Assembly (NCBI GenBank): GCA_002840435.1
Contig: PHAT01000005.1
Coordinates: 162,460 to 226,459, forward strand
Source of the DNA: Deltaproteobacteria bacterium HGW-Deltaproteobacteria-6
GTDB taxonomy: Bacteria > Desulfobacterota > Syntrophia > Syntrophales > Smithellaceae
Direction of reading: 5' to 3'
DNA: 64,000 nt
Shown here piece after piece: positions 1 to 9,389 of the stretch. Numbering within the stretch: the stretch's first letter is position 1; each line of letters begins with the position of its first letter. The notes under the pieces were generated by a model. That model searched no databases, was not told the origin of the DNA, and saw only the letters and a list, made by a program, of their open reading frames with translations. The position numbers and the translations under genes are program-made.

Positions 1-252
1 GACAACATCGTCAATGCTGCCGTTCGTAAAGGGCGTAAGAGACGCACGGATCCTGCCGGCATTTGCGGACGTTTCGACGGGGGCGTGCAGCCACCCCATT
101 CGATTGGAAATCCCCTCAGGCGCCGGCTTCCAGACATGAAAATCATTTGCCCAGATCCGCGCGGCAATGTTGCTGCGGCGCATTTTCTCCAAAGCGTTGG
201 TTACGGCGCTCTGATAGCCGCCGAGCAAAAAAGAAATGCCTGTTGTCTTCAC
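1..252 (-). CDS. pgi: Probable glucose-6-phosphate isomerase, N-terminal part (runs off the window)
   Basis: The first 84 codons are present and the rest lies beyond the left edge. The start is a GTG at 252 with a strong GGAGGAG ribosome site just upstream. The stretch IWANDFYVWKP followed by SNRMGWL resembles the N-terminus of the phosphoglucose isomerases that also occur fused to transaldolase; such proteins continue into a sugar-phosphate (SIS) domain, which cannot be seen here. It begins 15 bp after the transketolase stop, so the two are probably co-transcribed for interconversion of hexose and pentose phosphates. The identity rests on this short N-terminal similarity only. Confidence 0.55.
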   Translation of the reverse strand, partial: MKTTGISFLLGGYQSAVTNALEKMRRSNIAARIWANDFHVWKPAPEGISNRMGWLHAPVETSANAGRIRASLTPFTNGSIDDVV

Positions 253-267
253 TAAAGGTCTCCTCCG

Positions 268-2328
268 TTAACGAATCGACAGCATTTCTTTCGCCACCGC
301 AACAATGTTGGCGGGTGTGAAACCGAATTTCTCATAAAGTACCGGCCCGGGCGCGGACGCGCCGAAGGTTTCCATGCCGATAATTCTGCCCGAAAGCCCT
401 ACATAATGCTCCCATCCCAATTTGATGCCGGCTTCCACGGCAAGACGGGCATGGACATGCGGGGGTAAAACTTTATTGCGGTACTCCTCGGGCTGACGAT
501 CAAATATTTCCCAACTGGGCAATGACACAACGCGCACCCGAAGTCCTTCCTGCGCCAGCCTGCGGCCGGCATCCAGTGTCATGGCGACTTCCGAACCGGT
601 GGACAGAAGAATAATATTCGGTTCCAGCACAGACGAGTCCCATAAAATATAACCGCCCTGACGCACCCCGGCGGCGGGAGCCAGGATCTGCCGATCCAGC
701 ACGGGCAAGTTCTGACGGCTGAACACCAGCGTGGTAGGACCTTTGGTGTTGGTCAGTGCCAGACGCCAGGCTTCAAGTGTTTCATTGGCGTCCGCAGGAC
801 GCAGCACGGTCATGTTGGGGACTTGACGCAAGTTCATAATCTGCTCAACGGGTTGATGCGTCGGGCCGTCTTCCCCCACCCCGATACTGTCGTGTGTGAA
901 AACAAAGATAGCGCGCAAACCCATCAAAGCGGCCAGCCGCATGGGCGGACGCATGTAGTCGGCAAAAGTTAAAAAGGTTGCCGTGTAAGGAACGACGCCG
1001 CCGTGCAATGCGAGACCCACCGCTACAGAACCCATCGCGTGCTCGCGCACGCCGAAATGAATATTTCGTCCCGAATAATCCCAGGCGCCGCCCACCATGC
1101 CGTGCAGCCCCTCCCGGGAGAAAACCGGGCTCTGGAAATCGCCCAGACCCTTAAGCCAGGTAAACGTCGAGGGATTAAGATCCGCCGAACCTCCGGCCAG
1201 TTCCGGAACGTTTGCCGCAATAGCCTGCATGACGATTTCCGAGGCTTTGCGGGTGGCGACATCTTTGGAACCGGCAGGAAATTCAGTAAGCGCCGCCTGC
1301 CAATCAGCGGGTAATGCGCCGGAGAGTGTCCGTTCGAGTTCAGCGGCCAGCGGAGCATCTTTTTGCCGGTATGCCGCGAGCGTTTCCATCCAGATCTTTT
1401 CACTCTTCTTACCGCGCGAAACAGCTTTGCGGAAATATTTGCAGACATCATCCGAAACATAAAAGGGTTCTTTGGCCGGCCAGTCGCAACGGTCTTTCGC
1501 CCCTTGCAGTTCTTTTTCTCCCAGCGGCGAACCGTGTGCGTCGCAGGTGCCCTGCTTATTGGGCGCGCCGTAGCCGATAGTGGTTTGCACACAGATCAGA
1601 GAAGGCTTGCCGATTTCTTTTTTAGCCTTTTTAATGGCCCGGTCGATGGCGGCGATGTCGTTGCCGTCCTGAACCTTCTGCACCTGCCAGCCGTAAGACT
1701 TGAAGCGCATTTCGACATTTTCAGTAAAAGATAATCCCGTGGAACCGGCCAGGGATACTTTATTGTCATCATAAAGGACTATGAGTTTATTCAGACACAG
1801 GTGACCGGCCAGGGCGCAGGCTTCCGCCACCACGCCTTCCATCATGTCCCCGTCTCCGGCCATGACATAAGTGTAATGGTCAATAATCGATTGTCCCTCG
1901 CGATTGAAACGGGCGGCCAGATGCGCTTCCGCAATGGCCATACCAACGGCGTTGGCCAGCCCCTGCCCCAGAGGTCCGGTAGTGACTTCCACGCCCGCGG
2001 TATGTTTGTATTCAGGATGTCCCGGGGTAAGACTGCCCCATTGACGGAAATTTTTAATGTCATCAAGTGAGAGTTCATAACCCGTCAAGTGCAAAAGGGC
2101 GTATAAAAGCATCGAGGCATGTCCGGATGACAGAACAAACCGGTCACGATCCGGCCATGCGGGATTTCCAGGATTATGCTTCAAATGCTTTGTCCATAAA
2201 GTAAAGGCCGCTGCCGCCGCGCCCATGGGCATGCCCGGATGCCCGGATTTGGCTTTTTCAATGGCATCCGCAGCTAAAAACCGTATGGTATCAACGCATT
2301 TTTTTTCCAGTTCATTTTTATCAGACAT
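268..2328 (-). CDS. tkt: Transketolase
   Basis: Cytosolic thiamine-diphosphate enzyme that moves two-carbon units between ketose and aldose phosphates in the non-oxidative pentose phosphate pathway. The 686 residues match the usual full length. The N-terminal half has the SGHPGMPMG substrate loop and the GDGDMMEG motif that, with a later DDNK, binds metal and diphosphate. The middle domain has the FGVREHAMG stretch carrying the glutamate that activates the cofactor, and the C-terminal domain follows. The ATG is preceded by AAGGAG. It lies directly upstream of the probable pgi gene in the same direction. Confidence 0.96.
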   Translation of the reverse strand: MSDKNELEKKCVDTIRFLAADAIEKAKSGHPGMPMGAAAAAFTLWTKHLKHNPGNPAWPDRDRFVLSSGHASMLLYALLHLTGYELSLDDIKNFRQWGSLTPGHPEYKHTAGVEVTTGPLGQGLANAVGMAIAEAHLAARFNREGQSIIDHYTYVMAGDGDMMEGVVAEACALAGHLCLNKLIVLYDDNKVSLAGSTGLSFTENVEMRFKSYGWQVQKVQDGNDIAAIDRAIKKAKKEIGKPSLICVQTTIGYGAPNKQGTCDAHGSPLGEKELQGAKDRCDWPAKEPFYVSDDVCKYFRKAVSRGKKSEKIWMETLAAYRQKDAPLAAELERTLSGALPADWQAALTEFPAGSKDVATRKASEIVMQAIAANVPELAGGSADLNPSTFTWLKGLGDFQSPVFSREGLHGMVGGAWDYSGRNIHFGVREHAMGSVAVGLALHGGVVPYTATFLTFADYMRPPMRLAALMGLRAIFVFTHDSIGVGEDGPTHQPVEQIMNLRQVPNMTVLRPADANETLEAWRLALTNTKGPTTLVFSRQNLPVLDRQILAPAAGVRQGGYILWDSSVLEPNIILLSTGSEVAMTLDAGRRLAQEGLRVRVVSLPSWEIFDRQPEEYRNKVLPPHVHARLAVEAGIKLGWEHYVGLSGRIIGMETFGASAPGPVLYEKFGFTPANIVAVAKEMLSIR

Positions 2329-2399
2329 AACGTCTCCTTAAAGTAATTGAAGAATTTTCACTTAAAACAAAGATTAAATTATTGCACGAAAAATATTTA

Positions 2400-2729
2400 T
2401 CAAGACTTACCGGCTAAGTTGTCATCCAGCCATTGGAGATAGTCTTTACTGCCCTTGACAATCGGCACAGCAATAATTTCCGGAGTTTCGTAGGTATGCA
2501 GCTTTTTGATGGCGGTTTCCACCTGAGGGAAAAGGTCTTCACGGGTTTTAATCAGGCAGTGATATTCCCGTGAGCCTTCCACCAGCTTGCCCTTCCAGAA
2601 ATAGGTGCTCTCGACAGTATCGGTAATCTGCACGCAGGCCGCCAGCTTTTCCTCCACGAGATGCCGGGCGATCCTTTGTGCCTGTTCTTTCGTTTCGGTC
2701 GTCGTCAAGACCTGAATGAATACCCTCAT
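2400..2729 (-). CDS. cutA: CutA1-type divalent ion tolerance protein
   Basis: Small trimeric ferredoxin-like-fold protein of the CutA1 family, linked genetically to divalent metal tolerance; its exact biochemical role is unsettled. Features visible are the VLTTTETKEQA start, EKLAACVQI, YFWKGKL and the C-terminal YETPEIIAVP. I chose the ATG at 2729 (109 residues) because it matches the family N-terminus and has a purine-rich AAAGGCGGGG site upstream; a TTG ten codons earlier would add an unconserved extension. It follows the RNA methyltransferase gene after about 33 bp, so co-transcription is likely. Confidence 0.9.
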   Translation of the reverse strand: MRVFIQVLTTTETKEQAQRIARHLVEEKLAACVQITDTVESTYFWKGKLVEGSREYHCLIKTREDLFPQVETAIKKLHTYETPEIIAVPIVKGSKDYLQWLDDNLAGKS

Positions 2730-2762
2730 TACCCCGCCTTTCTTTCCTCCAGCCTTCAATCT

Positions 2763-3551
2763 TCAGCCTTTTTTCGACATTTCATACATCATGATAGCCG
2801 CCGCCTGGGGCAGACTGAGCGAATCGGACTGACTGTTGCCGGAAATACGCCAGCGCGCGCCGACTTGGCCCAATAAGTTATCCGGAAGACCATGACTTTC
2901 GTTACCCAGAAGCAGAGCCGTTTTTTTCGTCAGGGGATGCGGCAAAACGCCCGTTCGGACATCGCTGCCAATCACGTCATAATATTTTCTGATTTCAGAC
3001 AGCACGGCCGATAAATCCATATCAGCCCAAACCGCCAAATGAAAAATGCTGCCCATAGATGCGCGGATAACCTTGGGATTCGTCCAATCCACCGAATTAT
3101 GGCCTAAGATGAGTCCGCAAAAGCCGAACCAATGCGCGCTGCGCATCAGGGCGCCCAGATTGCCCGGATTATTAATTTCATGAAGGATTAAAATGTGCCC
3201 GGTGTCCGATCTGAGAAATGACGAAAGAGAGGCTTGCTTTTGATTCCTGACAACTGCCATAATCCCTTCCGGTTCTTTGTCCTGACTCAGCTTTTTCCAT
3301 TCCGGCCATGTCAGTTGATAGAAGGAAATCTTTTCCTGCCCGGGCACCGCCAGTTTTTCCCAGTACTGAATTTTTTCCGGCAGCACAAGGATTGCCTCCA
3401 CCTCCCAATGGCTCTTCAACAGCTCCTCAACAACTTTCACTCCCTCTGCTAAAAACATGCCTTCGGCCCGGCGAAATTTAACGTCGGTGAGTCTTGCCCA
3501 TTTTTTCAACTGATTTTGTGAAGCGGCAGAAAACTCGATCTGCATCATCAT
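2763..3551 (-). CDS. TrmH/SpoU family RNA 2'-O-methyltransferase
   Basis: A SPOUT-class methyltransferase that uses S-adenosylmethionine to methylate a ribose 2'-OH in tRNA or rRNA. All three SpoU motifs are visible: NPGNLGALMRSA near residue 128, LLLGNESHGL near 213, and SLSLPQAAAIMMYE close to the C-terminus, which form the trefoil-knot cofactor site. An N-terminal substrate-binding domain of about 95 residues precedes them, as in RlmB/TsnR-like members. Three ATG codons stand in a row at the start behind AAGGAG, so the exact first residue is uncertain. The target nucleotide cannot be predicted. It starts one base upstream of the TerC stop. Confidence 0.9.
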   Translation of the reverse strand: MMMQIEFSAASQNQLKKWARLTDVKFRRAEGMFLAEGVKVVEELLKSHWEVEAILVLPEKIQYWEKLAVPGQEKISFYQLTWPEWKKLSQDKEPEGIMAVVRNQKQASLSSFLRSDTGHILILHEINNPGNLGALMRSAHWFGFCGLILGHNSVDWTNPKVIRASMGSIFHLAVWADMDLSAVLSEIRKYYDVIGSDVRTGVLPHPLTKKTALLLGNESHGLPDNLLGQVGARWRISGNSQSDSLSLPQAAAIMMYEMSKKG

Positions 3552-3552
3552 G

Positions 3553-4491
3553 TTACTCCTTCATCGTGACCGGAGGGACTTCGCCTTCCTCTTTTTCCGG
3601 CCAAATCACGGATGAAATTATTGAGACAGCCAGAATGGAGGCGATCACAATCAGGGAGGCCGCAACAGGCACATGGAAAAAATCCTCAATCAGCATTTTG
3701 ACGCCGACAAAACTCAAGATCGCCGCCAGGCCGTAATGCAAAAGATGAAATAATCTCATCAAACCGGAAATAGCGAAAAAGAGCGACCGCAGGCCCAGGA
3801 TTGCAAAAACGTTGGATGTATAAATGATAAAAGGATCTTTGGTAATGGCAAACACGGCCGGAATCGAATCAACGGCAAAGAGAATGTCGGTGGTTTCCAG
3901 GGCAAGAAGCACGGCCAGCATGGGTGTCGCAAATCTTACACCGCGTTTGACGACAAAAAACCTGGCTCCGGAAAAACGCTTCGTAACGGGGGTAAAAAAT
4001 CGCAGCATTTTTATGGCGATATTTTTGTCGGGATGGACTTCCGTCTCTTTGTTTAAAGCCATTTTGATCCCGGTAAAAATCAGAAAAGCACCGAAAACAT
4101 ACATGATCCAGCTGAAGGTGTTAATAAGCGCAACGCCCGCGAAGATAAAGACCCCGCGTGTCACCAGCGCCAGAAATATCCCCCAGAACAGGGCTTTGTG
4201 TTCATATTCAATCGGTACCTTAAAAAAACGGAAAATCAACATGAATACAAAAAGATTATCGATGCTCAGAGAGTATTCAATAAGGTAACCGGCCAAAAAC
4301 TCCATCGCCTTCCCGTGGCCGTAAAAAAAGTAAACACCCGCACAAAACAAAAGGGCAAGGGTTACCCAGAAAGCGGTCCACAGCATGGCTTCATTCATTC
4401 TAAAAACGTGAGTTTTGCGATTGAGAACGCCAAGATCAAGAGCCAGCATGATCAGAATAAAGACTGCAAAAAATATCCACCACCAGATCAT
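3553..4491 (-). CDS. TerC/Alx family integral membrane protein
   Basis: A polytopic inner-membrane protein of 312 residues with about eight or nine hydrophobic segments. The family signature is present: YLIEYSLSIDNLFVF around residue 70 and ALETTDILFAVDSIPAV around residue 205, both with acidic residues inside membrane helices. Family members such as Alx and TerC are tied to manganese homeostasis, pH response or tellurite resistance; the substrate here is unknown, though metal-ion export is a reasonable inference. Many relatives are controlled by the yybP-ykoY manganese riboswitch, but only 17 bp separate this gene from the one upstream, so there is no room for one directly in front. Confidence 0.9.
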   Translation of the reverse strand: MIWWWIFFAVFILIMLALDLGVLNRKTHVFRMNEAMLWTAFWVTLALLFCAGVYFFYGHGKAMEFLAGYLIEYSLSIDNLFVFMLIFRFFKVPIEYEHKALFWGIFLALVTRGVFIFAGVALINTFSWIMYVFGAFLIFTGIKMALNKETEVHPDKNIAIKMLRFFTPVTKRFSGARFFVVKRGVRFATPMLAVLLALETTDILFAVDSIPAVFAITKDPFIIYTSNVFAILGLRSLFFAISGLMRLFHLLHYGLAAILSFVGVKMLIEDFFHVPVAASLIVIASILAVSIISSVIWPEKEEGEVPPVTMKE

Positions 4492-4508
4492 GAATCCAAT
4501 TCCTTTGA

Positions 4509-5840
4509 TTACATTGAGCGGCCGAGTGCCTGAGCCGCATTATGAATAATGTCCCAGGCTGCGCTGAAGGGAGGGGCGTAAGCCAGATCCAGCCAGCCAA
4601 TCTGATCAAGATCCATTCCGGCCCAGAGTGCGACGGAGAGAACATTGATCCGCCCCACGACGCCGGTCAGGCCAACGGCCTGCGCGCCCAGCAACTTGCC
4701 CGACGATCGGTCGGCAATCAGTTTCAATCCGATTTTGCTCGTCCCCATGGCCGTCGACATCGCATTACCCCAGGTGATGTTGCTGGCAGGCTGGTAGCCG
4801 CAGGCGATGGCTTCCTGCTCCGAGATCCCCGTTGCCGCACATTCCAGACTGAACAGACGGAAAGACTGGGCGCCGACGATGCCGTCAAAAGTCAGCGGTT
4901 TACCGCCGATATTGCGTCCTGCCACACGACCCTGTTTATTGGCAATATCGCCCAGCGGGATATTGACCCAGCGCCGGCTGACTTTGTGAAACGATTCGCA
5001 GCAGTCACCAGCGGCATAAACATTCGGCAGAGATGTCTGCTGGGCAAAATTGACGGCTATCGCACCGGTCGATCCGATCTTTAAACCCGCTGCCTGCGCC
5101 AGACGCGTATCTGGCCGGACGCCGATGGCCAGAAGCACCAGGTCACCTTCGTAGTCGCCTTTATCCGTTGTGACACAAAGCATTGCCTCTTTACCATTCT
5201 CAATAGCCTTTGCCTCGGCATTGCCGATAAATTCCACGCCATTTGCCTGAAGTTCTTCCAGCATCACGGGGGACAGAGCCTCATCCCAGCGATTGGCCGG
5301 AAGTTTGTCTTTGTGAATGATGGTTGTTTTAATCCCTGCTGCGGAGAGCGCCTCACTCATTTCCAGTCCGATAAAGCCGCCGCCGATGATAACAACACGT
5401 TTCGCGCTTTTCTCCTTAAGCCAGGTTTTGATGTGAATGGCATCTTCCAGATTGCGCAGCGAGAAAACACCCGGCAGATCAATTCCGGGCATGGCCGGCA
5501 AAATCGCAGATGTGCCGGTAGCCATGACCAGGATGTCATAGGAAAAACGGTCGCCTTTTTTTGTTGCAACAAAATTTTCCTTCGGATTGATGTTGACGAC
5601 TTCCGCATGAAGCTGCACGTCAATGCCGCTTTCACGGAATTTTTCCGGCGTCCGGGCAATGAGGTTATTTTCGTTCTTGATCATATCGCCAATATAATAG
5701 GGCGTTGGACAGGAAGCGTAAGAAACAAACTTGCCCATCTGCAGCATGGTAACATTTAAAGAAGGATCATGACGTTTGGCCTCGGCCGCTGCAGATGCTC
5801 CGCCTGCCCCACCGCCAACAATCACCAAATGTTTTCCCAT
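4509..5840 (-). CDS. CoA-disulfide-reductase-like FAD/NAD(P)H oxidoreductase
   Basis: Pyridine nucleotide-disulfide oxidoreductase of 443 residues related to CoA-disulfide reductases, NADH oxidases and NADH-dependent polysulfide reductases. The FAD loop GGGAGG lies at residues 9-14. A single active cysteine, C44, sits in SYASCPTPYYIGD at the family position, and the NAD(P)H loop GGGFIGLEMSEAL is near residue 155. YAAGDCCE closes the FAD site, followed by the dimerisation domain; there is no C-terminal rhodanese domain. The ATG at 5840 has a GGAGGT site and avoids overlapping lgt. Whether the substrate is CoA disulfide, polysulfide or oxygen cannot be told from sequence. Confidence 0.88.
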   Translation of the reverse strand: MGKHLVIVGGGAGGASAAAEAKRHDPSLNVTMLQMGKFVSYASCPTPYYIGDMIKNENNLIARTPEKFRESGIDVQLHAEVVNINPKENFVATKKGDRFSYDILVMATGTSAILPAMPGIDLPGVFSLRNLEDAIHIKTWLKEKSAKRVVIIGGGFIGLEMSEALSAAGIKTTIIHKDKLPANRWDEALSPVMLEELQANGVEFIGNAEAKAIENGKEAMLCVTTDKGDYEGDLVLLAIGVRPDTRLAQAAGLKIGSTGAIAVNFAQQTSLPNVYAAGDCCESFHKVSRRWVNIPLGDIANKQGRVAGRNIGGKPLTFDGIVGAQSFRLFSLECAATGISEQEAIACGYQPASNITWGNAMSTAMGTSKIGLKLIADRSSGKLLGAQAVGLTGVVGRINVLSVALWAGMDLDQIGWLDLAYAPPFSAAWDIIHNAAQALGRSM

Positions 5841-5853
5841 GCCGACCTCCGTA

Positions 5854-6699
5854 TCATTTCCGACGGGATGAAACCTGTTTGCGCCACAAAATAATGGCAA
5901 TACCCGCGAGCATCATTAATGTGCACAGGACTTGTCCCATGGTATTGAATCCGAGTACAAATCCCAGATGCGCATCCGGTTCACGGAAAAATTCGATCAT
6001 GAAACGAACCAGACCGTAGCCGAAAATGTAAAGGCCGATCATGAATCCGTCGAACGGATTACGTTTGCGCATTCCCCACAGAACGACAAACAATAAAAGG
6101 CCTTCCAGCATGGCTTCGTAAAGTTGCGAAGGATGACGCAGGCTCTGCGTTGCATCCAACGGAAAATACATCCCCCACGGCACCGTGGTTATGCGGCCCC
6201 AGAGTTCGCCGTTGATGAAATTGCCGAATCTGCCGAACATATAACCCAGGGGGGCTGCAGCGCACAGCCAGTCGCCGAATTGCCACCAGTTGATTTTGTG
6301 TTTGCGGCAAAAGAAAATTGTCGCAATCGCCACACCGATAGCTCCACCGTGATAGGACATGCCGCTCAAACCCACAAAGCGAAAACCATTAGAAAAATCA
6401 AATGGCATAATAATTTCCAACGGATGGGAGCTGTAGTAACTTAAATTGTAAAACAGGGCATAACCAAACCTTGCTCCGATAATCAGACCGAGCATCGCCC
6501 AGACCATATAGTCCTGCACAATTTCTGTAGTTAATTTGATTTCTTTGTGTTTAATCCGGTAAGCAAAGAGAGCGTAGGCCACGACGAAAGCGACCAGATA
6601 CATCAGGCTGTAGTAACGCAGCTGAAAAGATCCGATACTGAAAAGGGTAGGGCTGATATGCGACGGCAAGTGCTGCCAGGCATTGATAAAAGATTCCAT
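5854..6699 (-). CDS. lgt: Prolipoprotein diacylglyceryl transferase
   Basis: Inner-membrane enzyme that transfers diacylglycerol from phosphatidylglycerol to the lipobox cysteine of prolipoproteins, the first step of lipoprotein maturation. The protein has about seven membrane segments. It carries the Lgt signature GRFGNFINGELWGR around residue 140, the essential SYHGG histidine region, RHPSQLYEA and a late REPD. I take the ATG at 6699 (281 residues) as the start; a TTG six codons upstream is possible. It lies 13 bp upstream of the CoA-disulfide-reductase-like gene. Confidence 0.95.
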   Translation of the reverse strand: MESFINAWQHLPSHISPTLFSIGSFQLRYYSLMYLVAFVVAYALFAYRIKHKEIKLTTEIVQDYMVWAMLGLIIGARFGYALFYNLSYYSSHPLEIIMPFDFSNGFRFVGLSGMSYHGGAIGVAIATIFFCRKHKINWWQFGDWLCAAAPLGYMFGRFGNFINGELWGRITTVPWGMYFPLDATQSLRHPSQLYEAMLEGLLLFVVLWGMRKRNPFDGFMIGLYIFGYGLVRFMIEFFREPDAHLGFVLGFNTMGQVLCTLMMLAGIAIILWRKQVSSRRK

Positions 6700-6834
6700 A
6701 AGATTATTTCCGTTCAAATTTTCTATTAAATCCGTTAAAAAAAACGATCCATTTTTGATTATTTCTCATTCCGATGCACCGGGACAAGAAATCTGGTAAA
6801 GAGAACTCGTTTGGGTCGATACGACCATAAGAAA

Positions 6835-7797
6835 TTAGTAGGTCTGTCCTTTCAGATCTTCGATATGCAGCTCCGCGCTGTGCACGGCGTTGGCGCCGTC
6901 TCCTGCGGCTGTGACGACCTGGCGGAACAGCTTGACACGGCAATCCCCGGCGGCGAAAAGACCGGCTGCATTTGTTCGTAAATTTTCATCTGTAATGATA
7001 AAGCCGGTTTTGTCCATTTCCACGAGACCTTTAAATATATCCGTGTAGGGCAGGCGGCCGACAAAAATAAACGCCCCGTCAGCGGTTATCTCACTTAGCT
7101 TCCCCGTATGAACATCCTTCACCTTGACACCGGTGACAAAATCAGCGCCGTTTATTTCCGCAACGGTCGCGTTCAAGACAAACTCGATCTTCTTTTCGGC
7201 AAAAGCTCTGTTTTGCAGTATTCCCGCTGCGCGCAATCGATCACGGCGATGAACCACGATAACTTTTCTGGCAAAATGGGTCAGAAAAAGCGCTTCCTGA
7301 ATGGCCGTATCACCGCCCCCCACCACAATAACATCGCGATTGCGGTAAAACGGCCCGTCGCAGGTGGCGCAGTAAGAAACGCCCCGCCCTGCAAATTCCG
7401 ATTCCCCCGGCACGCCAAGATTGCGCCACCTTGCGCCAGTTGCGGCAATAATACTCAGGGTTTTATAGACTTTATCTCCGGTAGTCACTTCCCAGACCAC
7501 CGGTGTTTCAGCGCTTTGTTTGACGGAAGTCACATCATTGGGAAGGATCTCCAAACCGAATTTCAGCGCTTGTTTTTTAAAAAGCTGCATCAGATCAAAC
7601 CCGTTTATGCCGTCGGGAATGCCCGGATAATTTTCGATCATGTCCGTTATGGTGATCTGGCTGACCGTGCCCGCACCTTCAATGAGCAGCGTTTTGAGCG
7701 CGGCGCGCGCGGCATAGATACCAGCCGTGTAGCCTGCCGGCCCGCCGCCGATAATGACGATATCATAATCATATTCCGGCAAGTTTGCCTTTGTCAT
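6835..7797 (-). CDS. trxB: Thioredoxin reductase
   Basis: FAD- and NAD(P)H-dependent reductase that keeps thioredoxin-like proteins reduced in the cytosol. At 320 residues it has the standard low-molecular-weight TrxB layout: FAD loop GGGPAG at residues 17-22, the redox pair C143-A-T-C146 (SYCATCDG), the pyridine nucleotide loop VVGGGDTAIQEA, and AAGDCR closing the FAD site. The C-terminus TAAGDGANAVHSAELHI is also typical. Between it and lgt lie about 135 bp with no gene. Thioredoxin reductase next to a second disulfide reductase suggests a local theme of thiol redox balance. Confidence 0.94.
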   Translation of the reverse strand: MTKANLPEYDYDIVIIGGGPAGYTAGIYAARAALKTLLIEGAGTVSQITITDMIENYPGIPDGINGFDLMQLFKKQALKFGLEILPNDVTSVKQSAETPVVWEVTTGDKVYKTLSIIAATGARWRNLGVPGESEFAGRGVSYCATCDGPFYRNRDVIVVGGGDTAIQEALFLTHFARKVIVVHRRDRLRAAGILQNRAFAEKKIEFVLNATVAEINGADFVTGVKVKDVHTGKLSEITADGAFIFVGRLPYTDIFKGLVEMDKTGFIITDENLRTNAAGLFAAGDCRVKLFRQVVTAAGDGANAVHSAELHIEDLKGQTY

Positions 7798-7873
7798 ATG
7801 AAATCCCCCCGATATTTTATTGCTGACTTTAATCAGGAAGAGTGGCTTTTGTAAAGATTAAATTGATAAGATT

Positions 7874-9118
7874 TTAAGCGACACCGGAGAAACCGGCGTA
7901 CTCATCGGCAGACGGGTCCATAGAGTTGTTATAGGCGTCAACGCCGTAAAATTTGAAGACAATGTGGTTGGGATCAATTGTCGCATTGCCGGTTGAATTT
8001 TGAGAAACCTTGAAACGGACTGTCGCAGTATTACTTTTCGTATCGTAAATGACAGATACCGGCGTTGGACGAATAAACGCCTCCGTAGCCGGCGGGATCA
8101 CTCCGTAATTATAAACACCGCCATTATCCCTAATGGTGGCCCGGGATATTTTCCAGTTATAAGGATTGATGATGGACGCCTCATCCATATCCTTGGAAAA
8201 CGCAACTTTCACTTCAAAAAGCCTCGATGTGTCCGGGCCAGTCAATCTCGTAGGAGAAAGAGTTGAAACACTGGTCTTGGGTCCCAGCGCGGTATTGAAT
8301 CCGATTGAACTATCGAGACTTCGCTTTAGATTTGAGTCGTAGGCAGTCGATCCGAACGCATGGAGGATTTTTGGCGACGTGACCTGAGCGATGTAATTTC
8401 TCAAATCGATTGATTTACCGGAGCTTTTGGATTCCAAAATGCTCAACTGGTCTTCAGCTTTCTGAAATTCACCCATGTCGGCATAGGCATATCCCAGCTC
8501 AACGTAAGCAAGTTCAAAATTTTTATTGACCCGGATGGCCTTGGTTAACTGGGAAACAGCGTCTCCCAGATCGCCTTCGGCCCGCGCCACCTGGCCTAAC
8601 CCATAGAATCCCGCCGCACTGATGGGGGTGAGCCTTGTAACGGCTTCAAACTGTTCCCGAGCCTGGCTCAAATTTCCGGCAGTGATATAGGACTGGCCCA
8701 GAGAATAACGGCTTTCGGCGTCTTCGGAATCCAGTTTTACCGCCGCCTCGTATTCCGCAAGCGCTTCCTCCTGCATTTCTTTCTGAATATAGATGTCACC
8801 CAGAGCCATATGAAATTCGGCGCGTTGCGGATAAATGCGGATTGCGTCCTTGTACGTTTTTATCGCATTATCGGTGTCTTCCTGCTTAACATAAGACTGG
8901 CCAATATATTCGTAAGCTTTAGCGGAATTATCAGAAAAAGGCGAAAGAGCCGATGATCTTTTAAAGGCATTAATGGCCTCTCGGTATTTTTCGTCCTGAA
9001 ATAAATCAATCCCCTGAGCCAAGACCGTGCCGGCCAAAGCATCTAATTTAGCCTGCGAGTTGGCCGCAGCCGAAGTAAACATATAATCAATGGTTTCTGC
9101 TGATATGGTCAGGTCCAT
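7874..9118 (-). CDS. TPR-repeat protein with C-terminal Ig-like domain
   Basis: Unrecognised protein of 414 residues. Residues 20-245 consist of about six tetratricopeptide repeats, for example AKAYEYIGQSYVKQED and ESRYSLGQSYITAGNL. The C-terminal 150 residues are predicted beta-rich and contain FEVKVAFSKDMDEASIINPYNW. That pattern resembles the SbsA-type Ig-like domain of surface proteins, in which a 'sum of new bonds' motif precedes a NY.I element. There is no signal peptide at the chosen ATG, which has a GGAGATG site eight bases upstream. A scaffolding role is likely from the repeats; the cellular site is unclear because the Ig-like half suggests export while the N-terminus does not. Confidence 0.6.
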   Translation of the reverse strand: MDLTISAETIDYMFTSAAANSQAKLDALAGTVLAQGIDLFQDEKYREAINAFKRSSALSPFSDNSAKAYEYIGQSYVKQEDTDNAIKTYKDAIRIYPQRAEFHMALGDIYIQKEMQEEALAEYEAAVKLDSEDAESRYSLGQSYITAGNLSQAREQFEAVTRLTPISAAGFYGLGQVARAEGDLGDAVSQLTKAIRVNKNFELAYVELGYAYADMGEFQKAEDQLSILESKSSGKSIDLRNYIAQVTSPKILHAFGSTAYDSNLKRSLDSSIGFNTALGPKTSVSTLSPTRLTGPDTSRLFEVKVAFSKDMDEASIINPYNWKISRATIRDNGGVYNYGVIPPATEAFIRPTPVSVIYDTKSNTATVRFKVSQNSTGNATIDPNHIVFKFYGVDAYNNSMDPSADEYAGFSGVA

Positions 9119-9349
9119 TTACATCTCCAATATTCTACAATCCATCTGTTGTCTGTATCGGTAAACGATGTTGAAAACTTTATTAAATTGTAAATTATGG
9201 ATTATGATATGTTTCTACAGGATCAAGTCGAACGTGTGGCACAAGGGTAATATCTATCCTGTTGCGTCTGCCATTGGAGAAAATACCTTCATCATGATTA
9301 GAAAAATGACGATGAAAAATATTCACGCTAAACTTTCTGCTTGGAGAGA

Positions 9350-9389
9350 GCAAAAGCATACTCTCTATCTTCGCGAACTTATGCTTTGC
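9350..9389 (-). other. Hairpin directly after the TPR/DUF2628 gene
   Basis: Read on the minus strand, GCAAAGCATA and TATGCTTTTGC flank a loop of about 19 bases and pair along 10 bp with one bulged T. It begins immediately after the stop codon. No long T-run follows, so it could protect the mRNA 3' end or be a weak terminator. The rest of the 9119-9389 gap shows nothing convincing. Confidence 0.3.

Noticed and set aside
4492-4508. A manganese (yybP-ykoY) riboswitch upstream of the TerC gene
   Set aside because: Only 17 bp separate the two genes, too short for the aptamer.
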